In this document: piece after piece, positions 11,794 through 24,600 of the stretch
Position numbering within the stretch: position 1 is the first letter of the stretch
Layout: every line of letters begins with the position of its first letter
Origin: Lycorma delicatula
Lineage: Eukaryota > Arthropoda > Insecta > Hemiptera > Fulgoridae
Length of the DNA: 64,000 nucleotides
Assembly (NCBI RefSeq): GCF_047948215.1
Contig: NC_134458.1
Coordinates: forward strand, 89,669,260-89,733,259
Direction of reading: 5' to 3'
Program-made: the position numbers and the translations under genes
Notes under the pieces: generated by a model
Told to the model about the DNA's origin: nothing
The model's database searches: none
The model's input: the letters and a program-made list of their open reading frames with translations, nothing else

Positions 11794-12989
11794 AATAGCT
11801 TTTTCAGTAATCTCTAATTCATCAGAATGTAATAAATACATACACAAGCCCACACGAATATTTAACGAGTACATTCGTAAAAATCTACTTTTGATTGTAT
11901 CTAAATACACTTTTTTACAAAATGTTTATACAAAATCTTCCTTTCGCTCATTAACATATTATGTATTATTATATTTGCAGTTCATTCACCCCCAAATATA
12001 AAACATTTACTTAGACAGTATAGTAAAAGTACAGTATAGTTTAGATAGTATAGTACTTTCTGGAGTAAAAAAAATTACCGGTTTTCTGGATATTTGTAAC
12101 GTAACGAACTGTTTAGAATCTCGTGATGTTTACAACTCAAAATTGTTGTAATTAGAGTGGATTCTCTTCGAGTTTGGAAATTAAATAGCTTAAAAAAATA
12201 AATAAAATAGAATTCTGAAAGTTTTCGTTGTTTCAATTATATTAAATATTTAAATTGACTGAATCGTATAATATTCAGGAAACCTCTGGTACACCTTTTT
12301 TGAATTGAGGCTCGTAGAGGGTCCCTTGATCGTATAATAACTGTACTTATTGCTTGTTATCGACTTACAAGTCTATAATTAGGAAACTAGAAATTAACAG
12401 TTAACAGTTAGCTGGCAAACAAAACTAGAATCCAAGTCTAATAAAATATTTAGAAAAGATTGAATCTTAATTCAAAATAAAAAAAGAAGAATTCCGTCTT
12501 TAGTAGTACTTGACAAAAGTATAATTGTTAAGTGTTTTTAAGTATAATATGATAAGAATCCAGGCTTCAAAAATTGGAAAGAAAGAAAAATAGAAAGATT
12601 TTTTCCATTAAAATTTAAAACAAACTAATCCATCTGTTAAAATTTTTTTTTGTAAATTTTTTAATTAATATCGCTATATGAAATCATAATTAAGAAAAAA
12701 CTTTGCTGCGATAAAATTATTTATTTAAAATTAGAAATGCACTTGCATGATTTTTATTTTAAAAATTAGGATAGAATTGTACAGCCAATTAATTTTTTTA
12801 AGTAAAATGCTCTTAGATTATTAATATTAATAAGGCAAAATACCGAAACCGTAATATAAGATTTCTTTGCCAACAATTGTACTGTTTTTTTTTTTAAATA
12901 GCAAATTATTAAAATTATAATAATATTTTGGAAGAAAGTCGTTAATCACATACGTATGTTTTATATAAAAATAATATTTTAAATAAATA

Positions 12990-13024
12990 GCATATATATA
13001 TATCTATTTATATATATATATTTA
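12990..13024. repeat. (TA)n microsatellite
   Basis: Alternating TA blocks interrupted by a CTATTT spacer. Confidence 0.85.
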
Positions 13025-14152
13025 TAGAAGTATAAAATAGTATGCAGTTATTTATTCGCATTAAACCTTGCTATGCAATCCACATTTCTGTTCTTAAACC
13101 AGCAGAAAAATACGCAAAACTAAATATATGTTATTTATACTACGGAATAACAAAAAATAATTAAAAATGTTTATATCGAGTACCAGTAAGTTAATATTGT
13201 TTAAATAATGAAATGATTAAGTGCGGGCCTTCCGTGAGAAAAGTCCAACGATTCAGGTTTAGCTCGAACCAGTTTCCAGCAATCACCCGCTGAGATGAGG
13301 AAATAGAAACATCGTTTCACATATATCTATCGACTGAAACGAGAAACTTTTATCATGATATAGCACATTCAAACTCATAATTATACTACGTTCAAAGAAA
13401 GATGAAATCTAGTGTAGAATCACTTACCATCCCATCAATATAAATTCATAAAAATGTATGAGTAACTTTAAAAGTTATTCTTCTATAAATTTTTTCATAT
13501 AAAAACGCATTATAAAAGTTATTCGGGTACTTCGTAGCTGATTTTCAAAAAACATCCCTTCAAAGGAAATATTTTCTTCAGAATATGAAAAAATAATTTG
13601 ATGTAAATAATTCTAAAGTTATGCAACTTAAAAAACAAATTTTTATTTGCTTCCGAAACGCATAGTGAAGTAGGCTAAACGCTTAATCGTCGTTTAAAAA
13701 ATCTACGAGTATTATACACGAATAAATTGAAATAAAAGACGATTAAACCTTAAAACAAGATCCACATCGACCTTAATAGGAATTCACAATGATGATTTAC
13801 GTGGTTGTAAATCCAGGTTTTATCTTTCATTATACACAGTATAGTTCTTTGTTGAGCAATGCTGTATTCACCCTTTAATAGTTAACATTTTATGAAGGAT
13901 GATGAAGGTAAAGTATTTTTTGGCCCTTCGCTTCTCCAATTTATTGCATGATGAGATGAGAAGAAAGCGATGCAGGATTACTGCCCTCGCTCCTCACAAA
14001 TACCCTTCTTTTCTTATTATCTAGCGTCACCGTAATAGGTAAATCCGGAGTTTTATTTGATTATTTTGAGTGTAATCAAAAAAGATGAATCGAAGTTAAA
14101 CAGAAAAGTCAATCGGAATATCAAAAAAGAAAACGATTGCAAAAAATGATAT

Positions 14153-14196
<44 letters not shown>
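14153..14196. repeat. Compound (AC)n(AT)n microsatellite
   Basis: An uninterrupted AC tract passes directly into an AT tract, the usual form of a decaying CA repeat. Confidence 0.95.
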
Positions 14197-14495
14197 TCGT
14201 CCAGTAGATAACACAGGTTGAATCATAAAATGGAATAATTTTTTTTTAATAAATAAATTATAAATTGTAACTAATCTTTACGTAAACTAATGCATACTTA
14301 AAATTCAGACAAGACCAAAAAATTACATAAAAATTTTGTTGCAAAAAATAATTTTAAAAAAGTGGACAATCATTTATCATCAAACAAAAATTTAGAAGTT
14401 TGTGATTTTTTACATCCATTTTTTTTAAATTATCTCAACTGGAATTAAAATTTAATAATACATCCGAGTTGAACAGTAATATTAGCGAGCGCGTG

Positions 14496-14538
14496 CACAC
14501 ACACACACACATTTCACAATACTTATATATCATACTTA

Positions 14539-14581
<43 letters not shown>

Positions 14582-14590
14582 TGTGTGTGT
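14496..14590. repeat. Compound (AC)n ... (AT)n(GT)n microsatellite
   Basis: An AC tract at 14496-14510, then a long AT tract at 14542-14577 followed at once by GTGTGTGTGT. The outer AC and GT tracts are complementary, so the block can fold on itself. Confidence 0.9.
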
Positions 14591-17500
14591 GATATTCTTA
14601 AATAAATAAAAGGTATTCGTATTTTTAACGATATTAAACTTAAGAAGTCCTCACGGTTAATTTCAAATAAATGGAGCAGCATATCTAGGCAAGTTCTAAA
14701 GTAGTATTTTATTTTAAGAATCGCTATAAAAGCTTAACTGATTTTAATACAGCTGATGTAAATGAAACTGTTACAAAAAGAAAAACTATTTTAGTTAGAA
14801 TTTAAGATTTCAAACAAAAAGTATAACGAAATATTTTAAAATAATATAAAAAATTATCGTGGAGTTTATATAATATCAATGATTTTTTGCCTTAAATAAA
14901 TTACTCTACGTGTTATTTAACTGTTTAATGGTTGATATAATTTGACTATTTTTATATAAAAAGAAGTGGAAAAAATCTGAGATTGTTGCATAAACTGTCT
15001 CTTAAAATTAATTAAAAATTACAAAATACCATTTAATGGAAATTGAGTTAATTAAAACCAATGAATTAATAATGTTTTGTACTTTCCGACGAATTTCAAT
15101 CATCTATAGGAAATGATATTATATCATAACAAATTACATCGTAGTCAATCATAAAGAAAAAAATAGGCATATCGACAGAGAATTTTTTTTAATGGTTGAA
15201 GCATCCCTTAGATCGTTAAAAAAAGTTTACTATAATATCAGTAATGGAAAGAAAATTATTGTCTCTGAAGAACAATATCTTGAGAACGATCTTCTTGACA
15301 AAAATTAGTTTTATTTGTTTTTTTTTCATATAAAGGCTTGTTTTTTCCGTGTCGTAAAACACACGTCCCAGAAATATAAGTTGCATATCAATAACCTGAA
15401 ATATAACTTGCCTGAAGAAATAATTTTGTGCTAGATGTACTTCCCTCAATCTCTCTATATATATTTTATACAGTAGGAAAAAGCTTGAAATTTTCAGGAA
15501 GAGGTTTTAAGGCAAACAGTCAGAAATAGGTAAATCTTAGTCTTAACTTAATCTATTCATTTAATTTATGGTGTTATTTTTAAGATATTAACCATATTCT
15601 ATACAGTATCGTTCGTTCATTGCTACCTGCACTCAGATCTCAATGAAACTTTCATTTGTAATTATTTTCAAAATTGTTTAATCTAAACAGCGATGAAGAA
15701 ATTCAATGTGAAAAAAAACATACATCACACAGCGTAATACTTCATCTAAATGTATATTTCGCATACAAAATTATACATATATATTTATTCATAAAATAAT
15801 ATGAAGTATGGAAAGGGTTGTATCAGAATAGTGGTTATCTGTGTTTCCATGAGAAAGGTTAACAGATACAGGCCTAACTGAAGCAATTAAATTTTAATAT
15901 TATTCCTTCTTCAGTTCTGTCTACTAACCAGTGTTTATTGTAAATTTTTAATTAACAACAAATCCTTCTGTGACAAGCCAAGGTAACACAGGTAAAATAA
16001 ATCTGTGAACAAGAGATGCAGCTACTTGTGACAATAATGATGCAACAAATTTAGAAATAGTTTATTTGATAATTACATCAAATAAAACGCAATATTTTCG
16101 ATTTATTTGATGAAGACCAACAATAATTACGGAAATCTAATCAATTTTAAGATTTCCTCATTAAGGTTGCATTTTAATTTTAAAAAAATTATTAGAAAAA
16201 AATAACTTTTTTTAATTTTAAGATATTTTTGTTCCCTCCTGGTGAAACTATATTTGTAGAGGAATTTCTACGCTCTATCTGCAATTTAACAAAAAATTTC
16301 AGCTACAAAAAAATATATAAAATAAAAATCGAGACAAATTTGTTCATTTTTTTCTCTGATGATGAATATGAAAAAGATGAATTAAAATATTTTAATAAAG
16401 TTTGATGCATAAGTTCACATTGCAGTTCTTAATGAATTATATTTAAAAAATGGAGCAATGCCAATTTTTAATCTCTTACGGTATCGTAACTATCACTACC
16501 GAAAAATTGTACTTTTATTTTATTAAATAATGGGTATTGACAAAATATCACATTTCTTTAAATTAACTAAACACACCGAAGTATGTGATTTTATATACAT
16601 TTTTAAGGTATGAATTTCTGAGAAACAAAAGCAGAGAAAAATGTTTTCGAATACATGGTGGTTTTATACGAACATTTTCCACAGCTTGGCTATATACTTT
16701 TGAAAGATTCTGAGTGTAATAACTATTACCAGCTGGAAGGAAACCAGGTAATTAATTAATTAATTTATTTTATAATTGTATTTTTAAATATATTCCATGC
16801 GTACAAAATTAATTATTTATTTACGGAGTAGTATTAACTAATTAATCTAGTGAAAAACAAGCGAAGTGATAGTGCAGGAAAATAGTAAGGCTGAATAGAT
16901 AAGCTTCTTGTGGAAGCGTACTATCTCCAATAACCAGTTTACAGAGAGGTACTTAATATATTTCAATATTATAAATATATAATTTTAAAAATTATTATAT
17001 CAATAAAATACTCTTATAAGAGAGAATTTATTCTTGTTTATAAAAAAGTGTTAACTTTATATTTTTACCACTTAATAAATGTTGATAATATAAAAATACT
17101 GGACGTCTGTTCTTCCCCAAACAAAGTTTGTTAATCGCGGATAACAAACACCTGTGGCTATTGTACCGTTCAAATATGTATAATTAAAAATTAAAATCGA
17201 TTAAATAGCCTGGTATTTAACCGATAAATAAAACAGTAGTAACTACAAGAATAGATTAATTTTCATTATATCTGATAAAAATCCTTTTAGCATTACTGTG
17301 GTTTTCACCTATAACATTATTGTCCTATATACGTTAAACTGTGCAGTAAATTTTGTTTATTTATTTAAGGAAATTTCAATTCTAATACTATGACGAAATG
17401 ATAAAAATCTAATATTCGATTATGGAAAATATATTTTTAATTATGTAATTTTATATACGCATCAAAAAGTCGCACAATTGATAAAAAGTATTGCATGTTT

Positions 17501-17968
17501 TTAAGTCCTAATGTAACATGAATGTCATAAATCAAATATTTATTTAATTTAATGTTATAGACTTAAGACTAAAATTACTGCGATATTATACCACACAAAA
17601 TAATAAAACTGTTAACTTCAATTTAATTTTATTATATTCTCTGCTGTTATACCGTGCGGCTCGATAGAAACTGAAATACTTAAAAAAATCATAACTTATT
17701 TTTTTAACAATTTTTATTTTTATTTGTTTCAGATTAACTCAAAGAAAATACTGACGAAATTCTAATGACAGAAATATTTATAAGTGATGATTATTAAAAT
17801 AAATATTTCCATAATAAGGAACTTAATTCTTTCTTAAGAAGTACGGTTCAATCGTAGCACTTCTACGGTAAGGTAAGTATTTAACGGCGAGCGCTGCAGC
17901 TGTGGAATGTAAACGAAAATCCATCTGACTTTACTTGTCTTCTTTCTTCTTAACTGGGCATCAACATA

Positions 17969-19279
17969 CGAGTTGTGTGAGAAAAGTAATGAGATTGGTA
18001 ACACTGCGAGCGATTTGGCAGCGCTGTGTCTACCGGTCTGTGCTAGACCGGTTTGTTCATCCCTTCCACATGCTCAGTACGAGTTTCAACTCCGTTCAGC
18101 CAACACATTATTTTTGACAGCACCATAAGTGGGGTTGTATTTTTGTTGTGTTACGAAAATGGAGCATCGGAATTTAGAGTAACGTTGTGCAATAAAGTTT
18201 TGTGTTAAACTTGGAGAGTCCGCGAGTGTGACCTTTGAAAAGTTGAAACAGGCCTATGAGGATCATTGCTTATCAAGAGCACAAGTTTTCCGCTGGCAAA
18301 AATCATTTTTGGAAGGCCGAGAACACGTTGAAGATCAACCTCGCTCAGGGAGACCTTCAACTTCAAAATCTGACGAAAACGTTGAGCGTGTGAGAGGGTT
18401 CTTGTGAGATCAGACCGTCGTTTAACAATAAGGATGATGAGTGAACAATTAATATTAAACACTTTCACGTACATCAAATTTTGATAGACGATTTGGACAT
18501 GCGAAAGGTTTGTGCGAAATTGGTCCCGAAAAACCTCACAAAGGAACAGAAGGATAGTCGAAGAAACGTGTGCGTTGATCTTCTTGAGAGGATTGACAAT
18601 GGCCAAGAATTCTTCAATCGTGTGATCACAGGTGATGAATCCTGGATATTTGAGTACGATCCTGAAACAAAGCGGCAAAGCGAAGAGTGGCACACTCCGT
18701 CATCTCGACCGAAAAAATGTCGAATGAGCAAATCAAAGATCAAAACCATACTGATTTGCTTTTTTGACAGTAGGGGTATCGTGCATAAAGAATTTGTTCC
18801 TCCAGGACAAACTGTCAACCAAGTGTTTTACAAAGGTGTCCTTGAAAGGCTCAGGAAAAGAGTAATTCGCGTGAGACCAGACATTGGAGACAAGTTGATG
18901 CTTCATTATGACAATGACCCGTGTCACACGGCCATTTCCATCAGGAAATTTTTGAACTCAAAACGCATCCCTACGGTTCCTCAACCCCCCTATTCATCTG
19001 ATTTGAGTCCTTGTGACTTTTTCCTTTTCCCGAAATTGAAACATGTCTTAAAAGGACGTCATTTTGGAATTCTGGAGAACATTCAAAAGACTGTGACCGA
19101 CCAGTTAAAAGCCCTACTAGTTGAAGCCTTCCAGCGCTGCTACCAGGAGTGGGAACAACGACTCCGCCGGTGTATAGCTGCCGAAGGGAATTACTTTAAG
19201 GGGATAATATTGTTGTTTGAAAAAAATAAAAACTTTGGTAAGTAAAAAGTCAGTCTCATTACTTTTTTCACACACCTCG
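17969..19279 (+). mobile_element. Complete mariner element, DD34D type
   Basis: A 1311-bp element with inverted ends of about 28 bp. The left end starts CGAGTTGTGTGAGAAAAGTA. The right end, read in reverse, starts CGAGGTGTGTGAAAAAAGTA, with three mismatches over the repeat. TA target duplications lie at 17967-17968 and 19280-19281. The transposase reads on the plus strand. Confidence 0.94.
18159..19245 (+). pseudogene. Mariner transposase pseudogene (DD34D)
   Basis: Transposase of about 362 codons starting at the ATG at 18159 (MEHRNLE). The first part carries the helix-turn-helix region (KFCVKLGESASVTFEKLK, then LSRAQVFRWQKSFLEG). The frame open from 18481 holds the catalytic core: TGDESWIFEYDPETKRQ, LHYDNDPCHTAISIRKF and SSDLSPCDFFLFPKLKHV. 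I count 34 residues between the second and third aspartates, the classical mariner spacing. Lesions: TAA at codon 8 (18180-18182), a frameshift near 18395-18402 leading to TGA at 18405, and a one-base loss near 18468. The usual proline before the third catalytic block is serine (SSDL), and the second block has DNDPCH where DNAPCH is common. Dead copy with a largely intact C-terminal core. Confidence 0.93.
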
Positions 19280-19448
19280 TAACAGCACTATAACCGATTT
19301 TGAAACTGGATGTTTTCATTCAAATTCAAATGGTCCAAGAATTATTAATACCAAGATTCTCAAAAACGCTCCAATATTACGTTCGTTTTGTGATAGCCGA
19401 AGAAAATGTTAACTTCTTAAAAAACGTTTAATGAAAGTACGACGGATA

Positions 19449-20740
19449 TCTCTAAAGTAAAGACCGCTGAGAAATTTTTCCATAAGGTTGGCAAACCTGT
19501 GTCGTTCATGATCACGCTAGTAATGTACACACTGCATTGTTGTCTGTAAGTTGTCGCGTCGTAGTATCTTCGGTTACGTGTGAGTTATTACGTTATAAAA
19601 TGAATAGGAAATTTGATGTTGCCGCCGACTGTGAAATACCTGGAGTCATAGTTTTTAAACCATCGAAAGGATAAGAAGGCTGAAATTCATAGGTAGTTGG
19701 TTGCTGTGTACGGTGATAATGTAATGAATGGAAGAAACCTCCGAAAATGGTGTGAAAGGTTTAGAAATAACAGAATTAATGTGAATGATGAAGAACGTTC
19801 GAGGAGAACCTCGATAATCACCGAGGACTTGTTTAAACGGGTCGATGATGAAATCAGAAAAGTAAATCGCTCAACGATTTCCGACCTGGCCCTTCTTTTT
19901 CCTGATGTTGCAGACCTGTTACTGGTCGCACTGTTCATGATCGTTAAGAAGGATTGTGTACGTCGGGTGCCACACGTCTTAACGGAACGTCACAAAAAAA
20001 CCGGAATGGAATCTGCTTTGGAAATTTTGATGTGCTACACAGAAAAAAAGTGATAGTTCCTTAATTCAATTGTTAACGGCGATAAAACATGGATTTCGTT
20101 TTATACGCCAGAGAGAAAACGGCAGTCAAGTGAATGGCGTCATCCTTAATCACCAATCAAGCCGCAGCCATTTGGACGAAAACTGATGGCCAGTCTTTTG
20201 GGATCGGCTTGGCATACTGCTGATTGATTTCATACCACGTGGAACGACTATAAATTCAGAAGCCTATTGCGAAACTCTACGTAAGTTACGGCACGCCATA
20301 ACTATCAAAATCGGCGGCGTGGACGGCTGACTGACCGTCGTCTTGCTGCACGATAATGCACGTCTACAAGTTGCGGGTCCGACACGTGATTTACTGAGAA
20401 CATTTGGATGAGAAATTTACCATCACCCATCATATAGTCCGGACTTAGCTCCTTCTGATTACCATTTGTTTGGGAAATTGAAAGAATTTTTGAGTGGTAA
20501 GCAATTCGCTGATGACGGTGAACTTAAAAATGCTGTTAATCAGTGTCTAAATGGACTACTGACGGCAGAAGAATACGACGAGGTTATACTGAAGATTGTG
20601 TATCGCTACCATAAATGTCTTAATTCATGTGGCGATTATATAGAAAAGTAGTATAAGGTAAGTAGTTTAGGAGAAATATAAAATATTTATAAAGTTTTCA
20701 AAGTAAATCTTTTACAATGAAACGGTCTTTATGTTAGAGA
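19449..20740 (+). mobile_element. Second DD34D mariner, full-length but decayed
   Basis: Starts TCTCTAAAGTAAAGACCGCT after TA at 19447-19448. The matching right end, in reverse TCTCTAACATAAAGACCGTT, finishes at 20740 and is followed by TA, giving a 1292-bp unit of normal mariner length. It belongs to a different family from the neighbour 170 bp upstream, because both termini and transposase differ. A part-copy of its 3' portion follows immediately (20743-21257), and that copy's outer terminal repeat matches the left end perfectly over 20 bp. Confidence 0.85.
19600..20651 (+). pseudogene. Mariner transposase pseudogene (second DD34D family)
   Basis: Begins at ATG 19600 (MNRKFDVAADCE). Recognisable parts are the helix-turn-helix/linker stretch open at 19697-20053 (RKWCERFRNNRINVNDEE, then SRRTSIITEDLFKRVDDE), the first catalytic block NGDKTWISFYTPERKRQS near 20075, the second LLHDNARLQVAG near 20345, and the third YSPDLAPSDYHLFGKLK near 20435. 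The spacing is 34 residues. The terminal frame 20466-20651 ends in the characteristic YHKCLNSCGDYIEK. It has multiple stops and frameshifts, including one extra base near 20330 shared with the downstream part-copy and a TGA between the second and third blocks. Non-functional. Confidence 0.88.
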
Positions 20741-20742
20741 TA

Positions 20743-21257
20743 CTGCTGATTGATTTCATACCACGTGGAACGACTATAAATGCAGAAGCCTACTGCGAAA
20801 CTCTACGTAAGTTACGGCACGCCATAACTATCAAAATCGGCGGCGTGGACGGCTGACTGACCGTCGTCTTGCTGCACGATAATGCACATCTGCATGTTGC
20901 GGGTTCGAAACGTGATCTACAAAGAACATTTGGATGGGAAATTTACGATCAACCGCCATATATTCCGGAATTAGCTTCTTTCTGATTACTATTTGTTTGG
21001 GAAATTGAAAGAATTTTTGAGTGGTAAGCAATTCGCGGGTGACGATGAACTTAAAAGTCTGTTAATCAGTGTCTAAGTGGACTGGCGGCAGAAGAATACG
21101 ACGAAGGTATATAGAACCTGGTGTATCGCTACGATAAATGTTATATTTCATGTGGCGATTATATAGAGAAGTAGAATAAGGTGAAGTGGAATAAAAAAAT
21201 ATTTATAAAGTTTTCAGAATAGATTTTTTTACAATGAAGCGGTCTTTACTTTAGAGA
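20743..21257 (+). mobile_element. 3' part-copy of the second mariner, fused to its right end
   Basis: Repeats 20217-20740 of the preceding element: second and third catalytic regions, the CGDYIEK end and the right terminal repeat, closing with TA at 21258-21259. It starts exactly at the TA after the full copy's terminal repeat, sharing the microhomology ATACTGCTG with the internal site at 20214. The first 147 bp match the full copy with only two differences; the rest is far more diverged, with several indels. It carries its own stops and frameshifts. Confidence 0.88.
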
Positions 21258-21299
21258 TAATCTCTCGTAATTTTCATTTTAAAAGCTATGTCAACAATC

Positions 21300-21600
21300 A
21301 AAACTGCGATTCTGGGGCCGCTGGGAATCCCCGGGCATTATACAAATGTCGATTACACCTTCGTCTAGATGTACAGGTTGGTGCGGTGTTATGGCTGATC
21401 GAATGATCGTTCCAAATTTTTTTTAAATTAAATGATGGTCATCCAGAAACCGTAATCATGCCATTGCATAAAATCAGAAGGCGGTAGAGGATGGTTTCAG
21501 CATATGGTTCTAGCAGAACGGATGGGTTGCGATCACAGTTAATGGAATTTCTTTGGCAATTTTTTGATAAATGAAGAAACACATTTCGAGAAAATGTCTT
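21300..21600 (+). pseudogene. Very decayed transposase-like fragment (Tc1/mariner-like)
   Basis: A conceptual frame from about 21313 reads FWGRWESPGIIQ followed, about 16 residues later, by GWCGVMADRMIVPNFF. A tryptophan-glycine start, an NP or SP, then (V/G)WCG..... I.P.FF is the pattern between the first and second catalytic aspartates of many insect mariner-like transposases. The sequence beyond is too broken to follow. It directly abuts the mariner part-copy and may be an older element into which, or next to which, that element jumped. No terminal repeats found. Confidence 0.35.
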
Positions 21601-24600
21601 TTCATCTGATCTCCCCGTTCACTCTTGCCTCTGTTTAACTTTATACCTCAGGAACCATTTAATTTATAAGTATAAAATTTCGTAAAACAAATTAGGTGTT
21701 TAAAGCGATTGATTATGTTAATCTCATTTTAAAATAGACGCAGAAGAAGAGAGATGCCTGAAGAGTTGGTATATTTCAAATTCAAATATCTCTCATGAGA
21801 TGGGGTTTAGCTTTATAAAACATTTACTCATGTATTTTCTTATAGAAATGTAACGTCATTAGAAAAACTGTGGTAAATAATAAAAATTAAACATTTTGAA
21901 AAGAAAATTCATAAAAGTATCACTAAAAATGGTATTTTTTATAGATTTTTCCGAGGTATTATTTATCATTGTTTTAATGATAAATCAGTTTTACTTATAC
22001 AAAATTTTTAAAAAAGTTTTTTAAAATTAGACATTAAGAAATTCTTTAATCCATCTTTGTGTGTTAAGAGAGATTTTCTCAGAAGTATTTCGATATCTAT
22101 AACCTTTTAAATGTTTCAACCTACAGACTAAAAACACTTTCTACTTATATAAATCTCAAATAGGTTTTCCTCCTGCTATAAGAGCTTATTTATAATCAGT
22201 AATTCCCTCAGTCGAAATCCTAAAATATATTTCGTAAGAAAATTTGATTTGCTTTAATTATTAACCCCCAAAATCTTTTACTAATTTTCATTGCGTAATC
22301 ACAAAAAATGTCCCCCCAGAGTGGGAGAAGAAATCGTATGTTTGATATTTCAAAAAAAATTATCTATAAAAGTTGTTTACAAATTTATTTGCTTAATTTT
22401 CATAACCTGAAATTTTTTGGATAAAAAGCATCTTGAAAGTATAAATTAAAAGAAAAAAAGGTTAGTTTTTTAATTCTTAAAAATATGAATACAAAAGGTT
22501 AATTTTTTATTCTTTTTTTTTGTCAAATGAAGAATTATTTTTCGTCAAGAAATGGCGGCACAGTGGTATAAATATTTCTAGTTAAGAAATAGAAGATAAC
22601 GCTGTTAAAAAATACACACAGCTAACAAATCAAATACTGTTTTGTTTTTCTATGAAATACAACTGTAAGAATCTCAGAAATTATTTACAGAAATAACTTT
22701 TATCATATGTTCTACACATACAAGGCGTTTTTGAAAAATTATATTCTACTCACTCGGCTTGTGAGTACTACTTTACAACATTTTGCCGAGAAGATGTAAA
22801 ATAAAATGTTTCATTTAATTACTGGTACCTAAAAATACATGTTATTCTTTGCAGATAAATGAAGTACCCGAATAATAACCAAAATTTTTCCTAAATTTCA
22901 ATTTTTCAAGCTCTATAACTATCTCATATACAACGTGATTTATTCAGAGAATCAAAATAACACTACATAAAAATGATGCTATAAAATCTGTCATGCCCTC
23001 TGTTTAAGTTTTAGCGCTCACCCGATAATGAAGTTATATGAATAAATTTAAACCTCAATCCATCTTCAAAGTTCAATAAAAACGTCGGTAAAAGAATAAT
23101 TTATATCGGGTCAGTAGTTTTTTATGTTTTAAGCAAACATAGGTACAAAAAAAAATACATACCATGATTCTGAAAAAAAGACATAACATTTATGTAACTT
23201 ATAAAAACATTTGGCGCTTTCAGGGTAGAAATAATTTTAAATCTTATTAAACAGTGTTATAAGGTAAACTTTTTACGACTTACGATATTTTTTATGTGAA
23301 CAGCCCAACTAATTTAAAGAATTTTTTTGTATGTTTTATGGAGGTTAAAATAGTTTACATTAATAAAGAAATCTAGTCTTTTTTTAGTTTAACTAAAAAT
23401 TCGTATTAGTTTTTATTGTTATTTTTTTAATACACATTAATAAATACGAAATAAGTTACTTTATAGGGATATTAATATTTTTTTATTTATTTAAAAGGGA
23501 AATTTAGATTTTTAATTATCAAAATACCGCGAATTTTTGGTAGTGTTTTCCTTTAATTTTTATCTTTTAACCTATAAATTTGTTAATAGATTCTTTTAAT
23601 TATAGTAAAACCCGCACGAAATTATAATTTAATTATATAAATACATATTTTATTCAGATTAGTACGTAATTAAGTATTATATAATTCAAAACAAAAATAA
23701 CAGGTGTTCTATTTTAAGAATAAAAAAGGATTTGTCTGGAAAGATCAAGGGAAATCTTGAGCAGCATTACAAGTACTAAATTAATGAATAAGAAAGAAAG
23801 AAAGATACTTATAGTGTGTAAATGATAATAATAATCATTCGAAATAATAGTTACACACTTACACGAGAATAAAAATGCATAAAATCTGGAGAAAATAAAA
23901 TGTCAAATTTTAACATGTTAATCCACGAATATTTAAATAAAAATGAAACAAATGTGCAGAAAATTCACTTTTATCTAATTAACTAAAACACCAAAGTAAT
24001 AAAGTTTTTTTTAAATAAATTCTTTTAGATAGTTCGGTATTTTATTGAAATAAAATTCTTTATTATAGAGAGAAGTATAATTCTGTGTAACTCGAAAATA
24101 GTCCCGTCGGCTTATTTTGTTACTTTTAAGAATGAATGACTTTTTTCGGATGTTGAATATTCGGGAACGTAGATGCGAGGAAATTTTATCAGTAAAAATG
24201 ATTCAACATGAATTACTTTTACAGGTACCAAAAAAAAAGATCTGACCGACTATTATTTGTATTCTAAAATCTAGTCGTGGCTTTGTAAAGTAACCTCAGT
24301 ACAACATTCTACTTTTAATTTTGTTTTTTTTTACATTTTTACTTATATTATAAATGAATAACTTATTACGTCAACCATAAATGTACGATCTTATAGAAAT
24401 TACTCGTAAATTTATTTCCAAATGGATTATCTACGGCAAAAACCAACTAATCTTATTACCTAGAAAGGGAAAGTATCTTCTTAGTAAACCAGTCATAATT
24501 TCTATACTGCATGTAAGAACGTGTAATTTAGCATATATTTTTTTTCACTTCCGATATTATAAACAAATACAATCCCAGTAATTTTCGCTTAATATCTATT

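Larger units (their letters stand above)
11794..17966. other. AT-rich sequence with microsatellites, no gene seen
   Basis: No protein-like frame of useful length. The open frame at 15216-15449 has no recognisable motif. It holds the microsatellites at 12990-13024, 14153-14196 and 14496-14590, and a pair of related short segments at about 13228-13275 and 15832-15880. Confidence 0.5.

Noticed and set aside
18205..18927. Three minus-strand frames across the first DD34D mariner
   Set aside because: Antisense shadows of the transposase; no own motifs.
20831..21031. Minus-strand frame across the mariner part-copy
   Set aside because: Antisense of the part-copy transposase.
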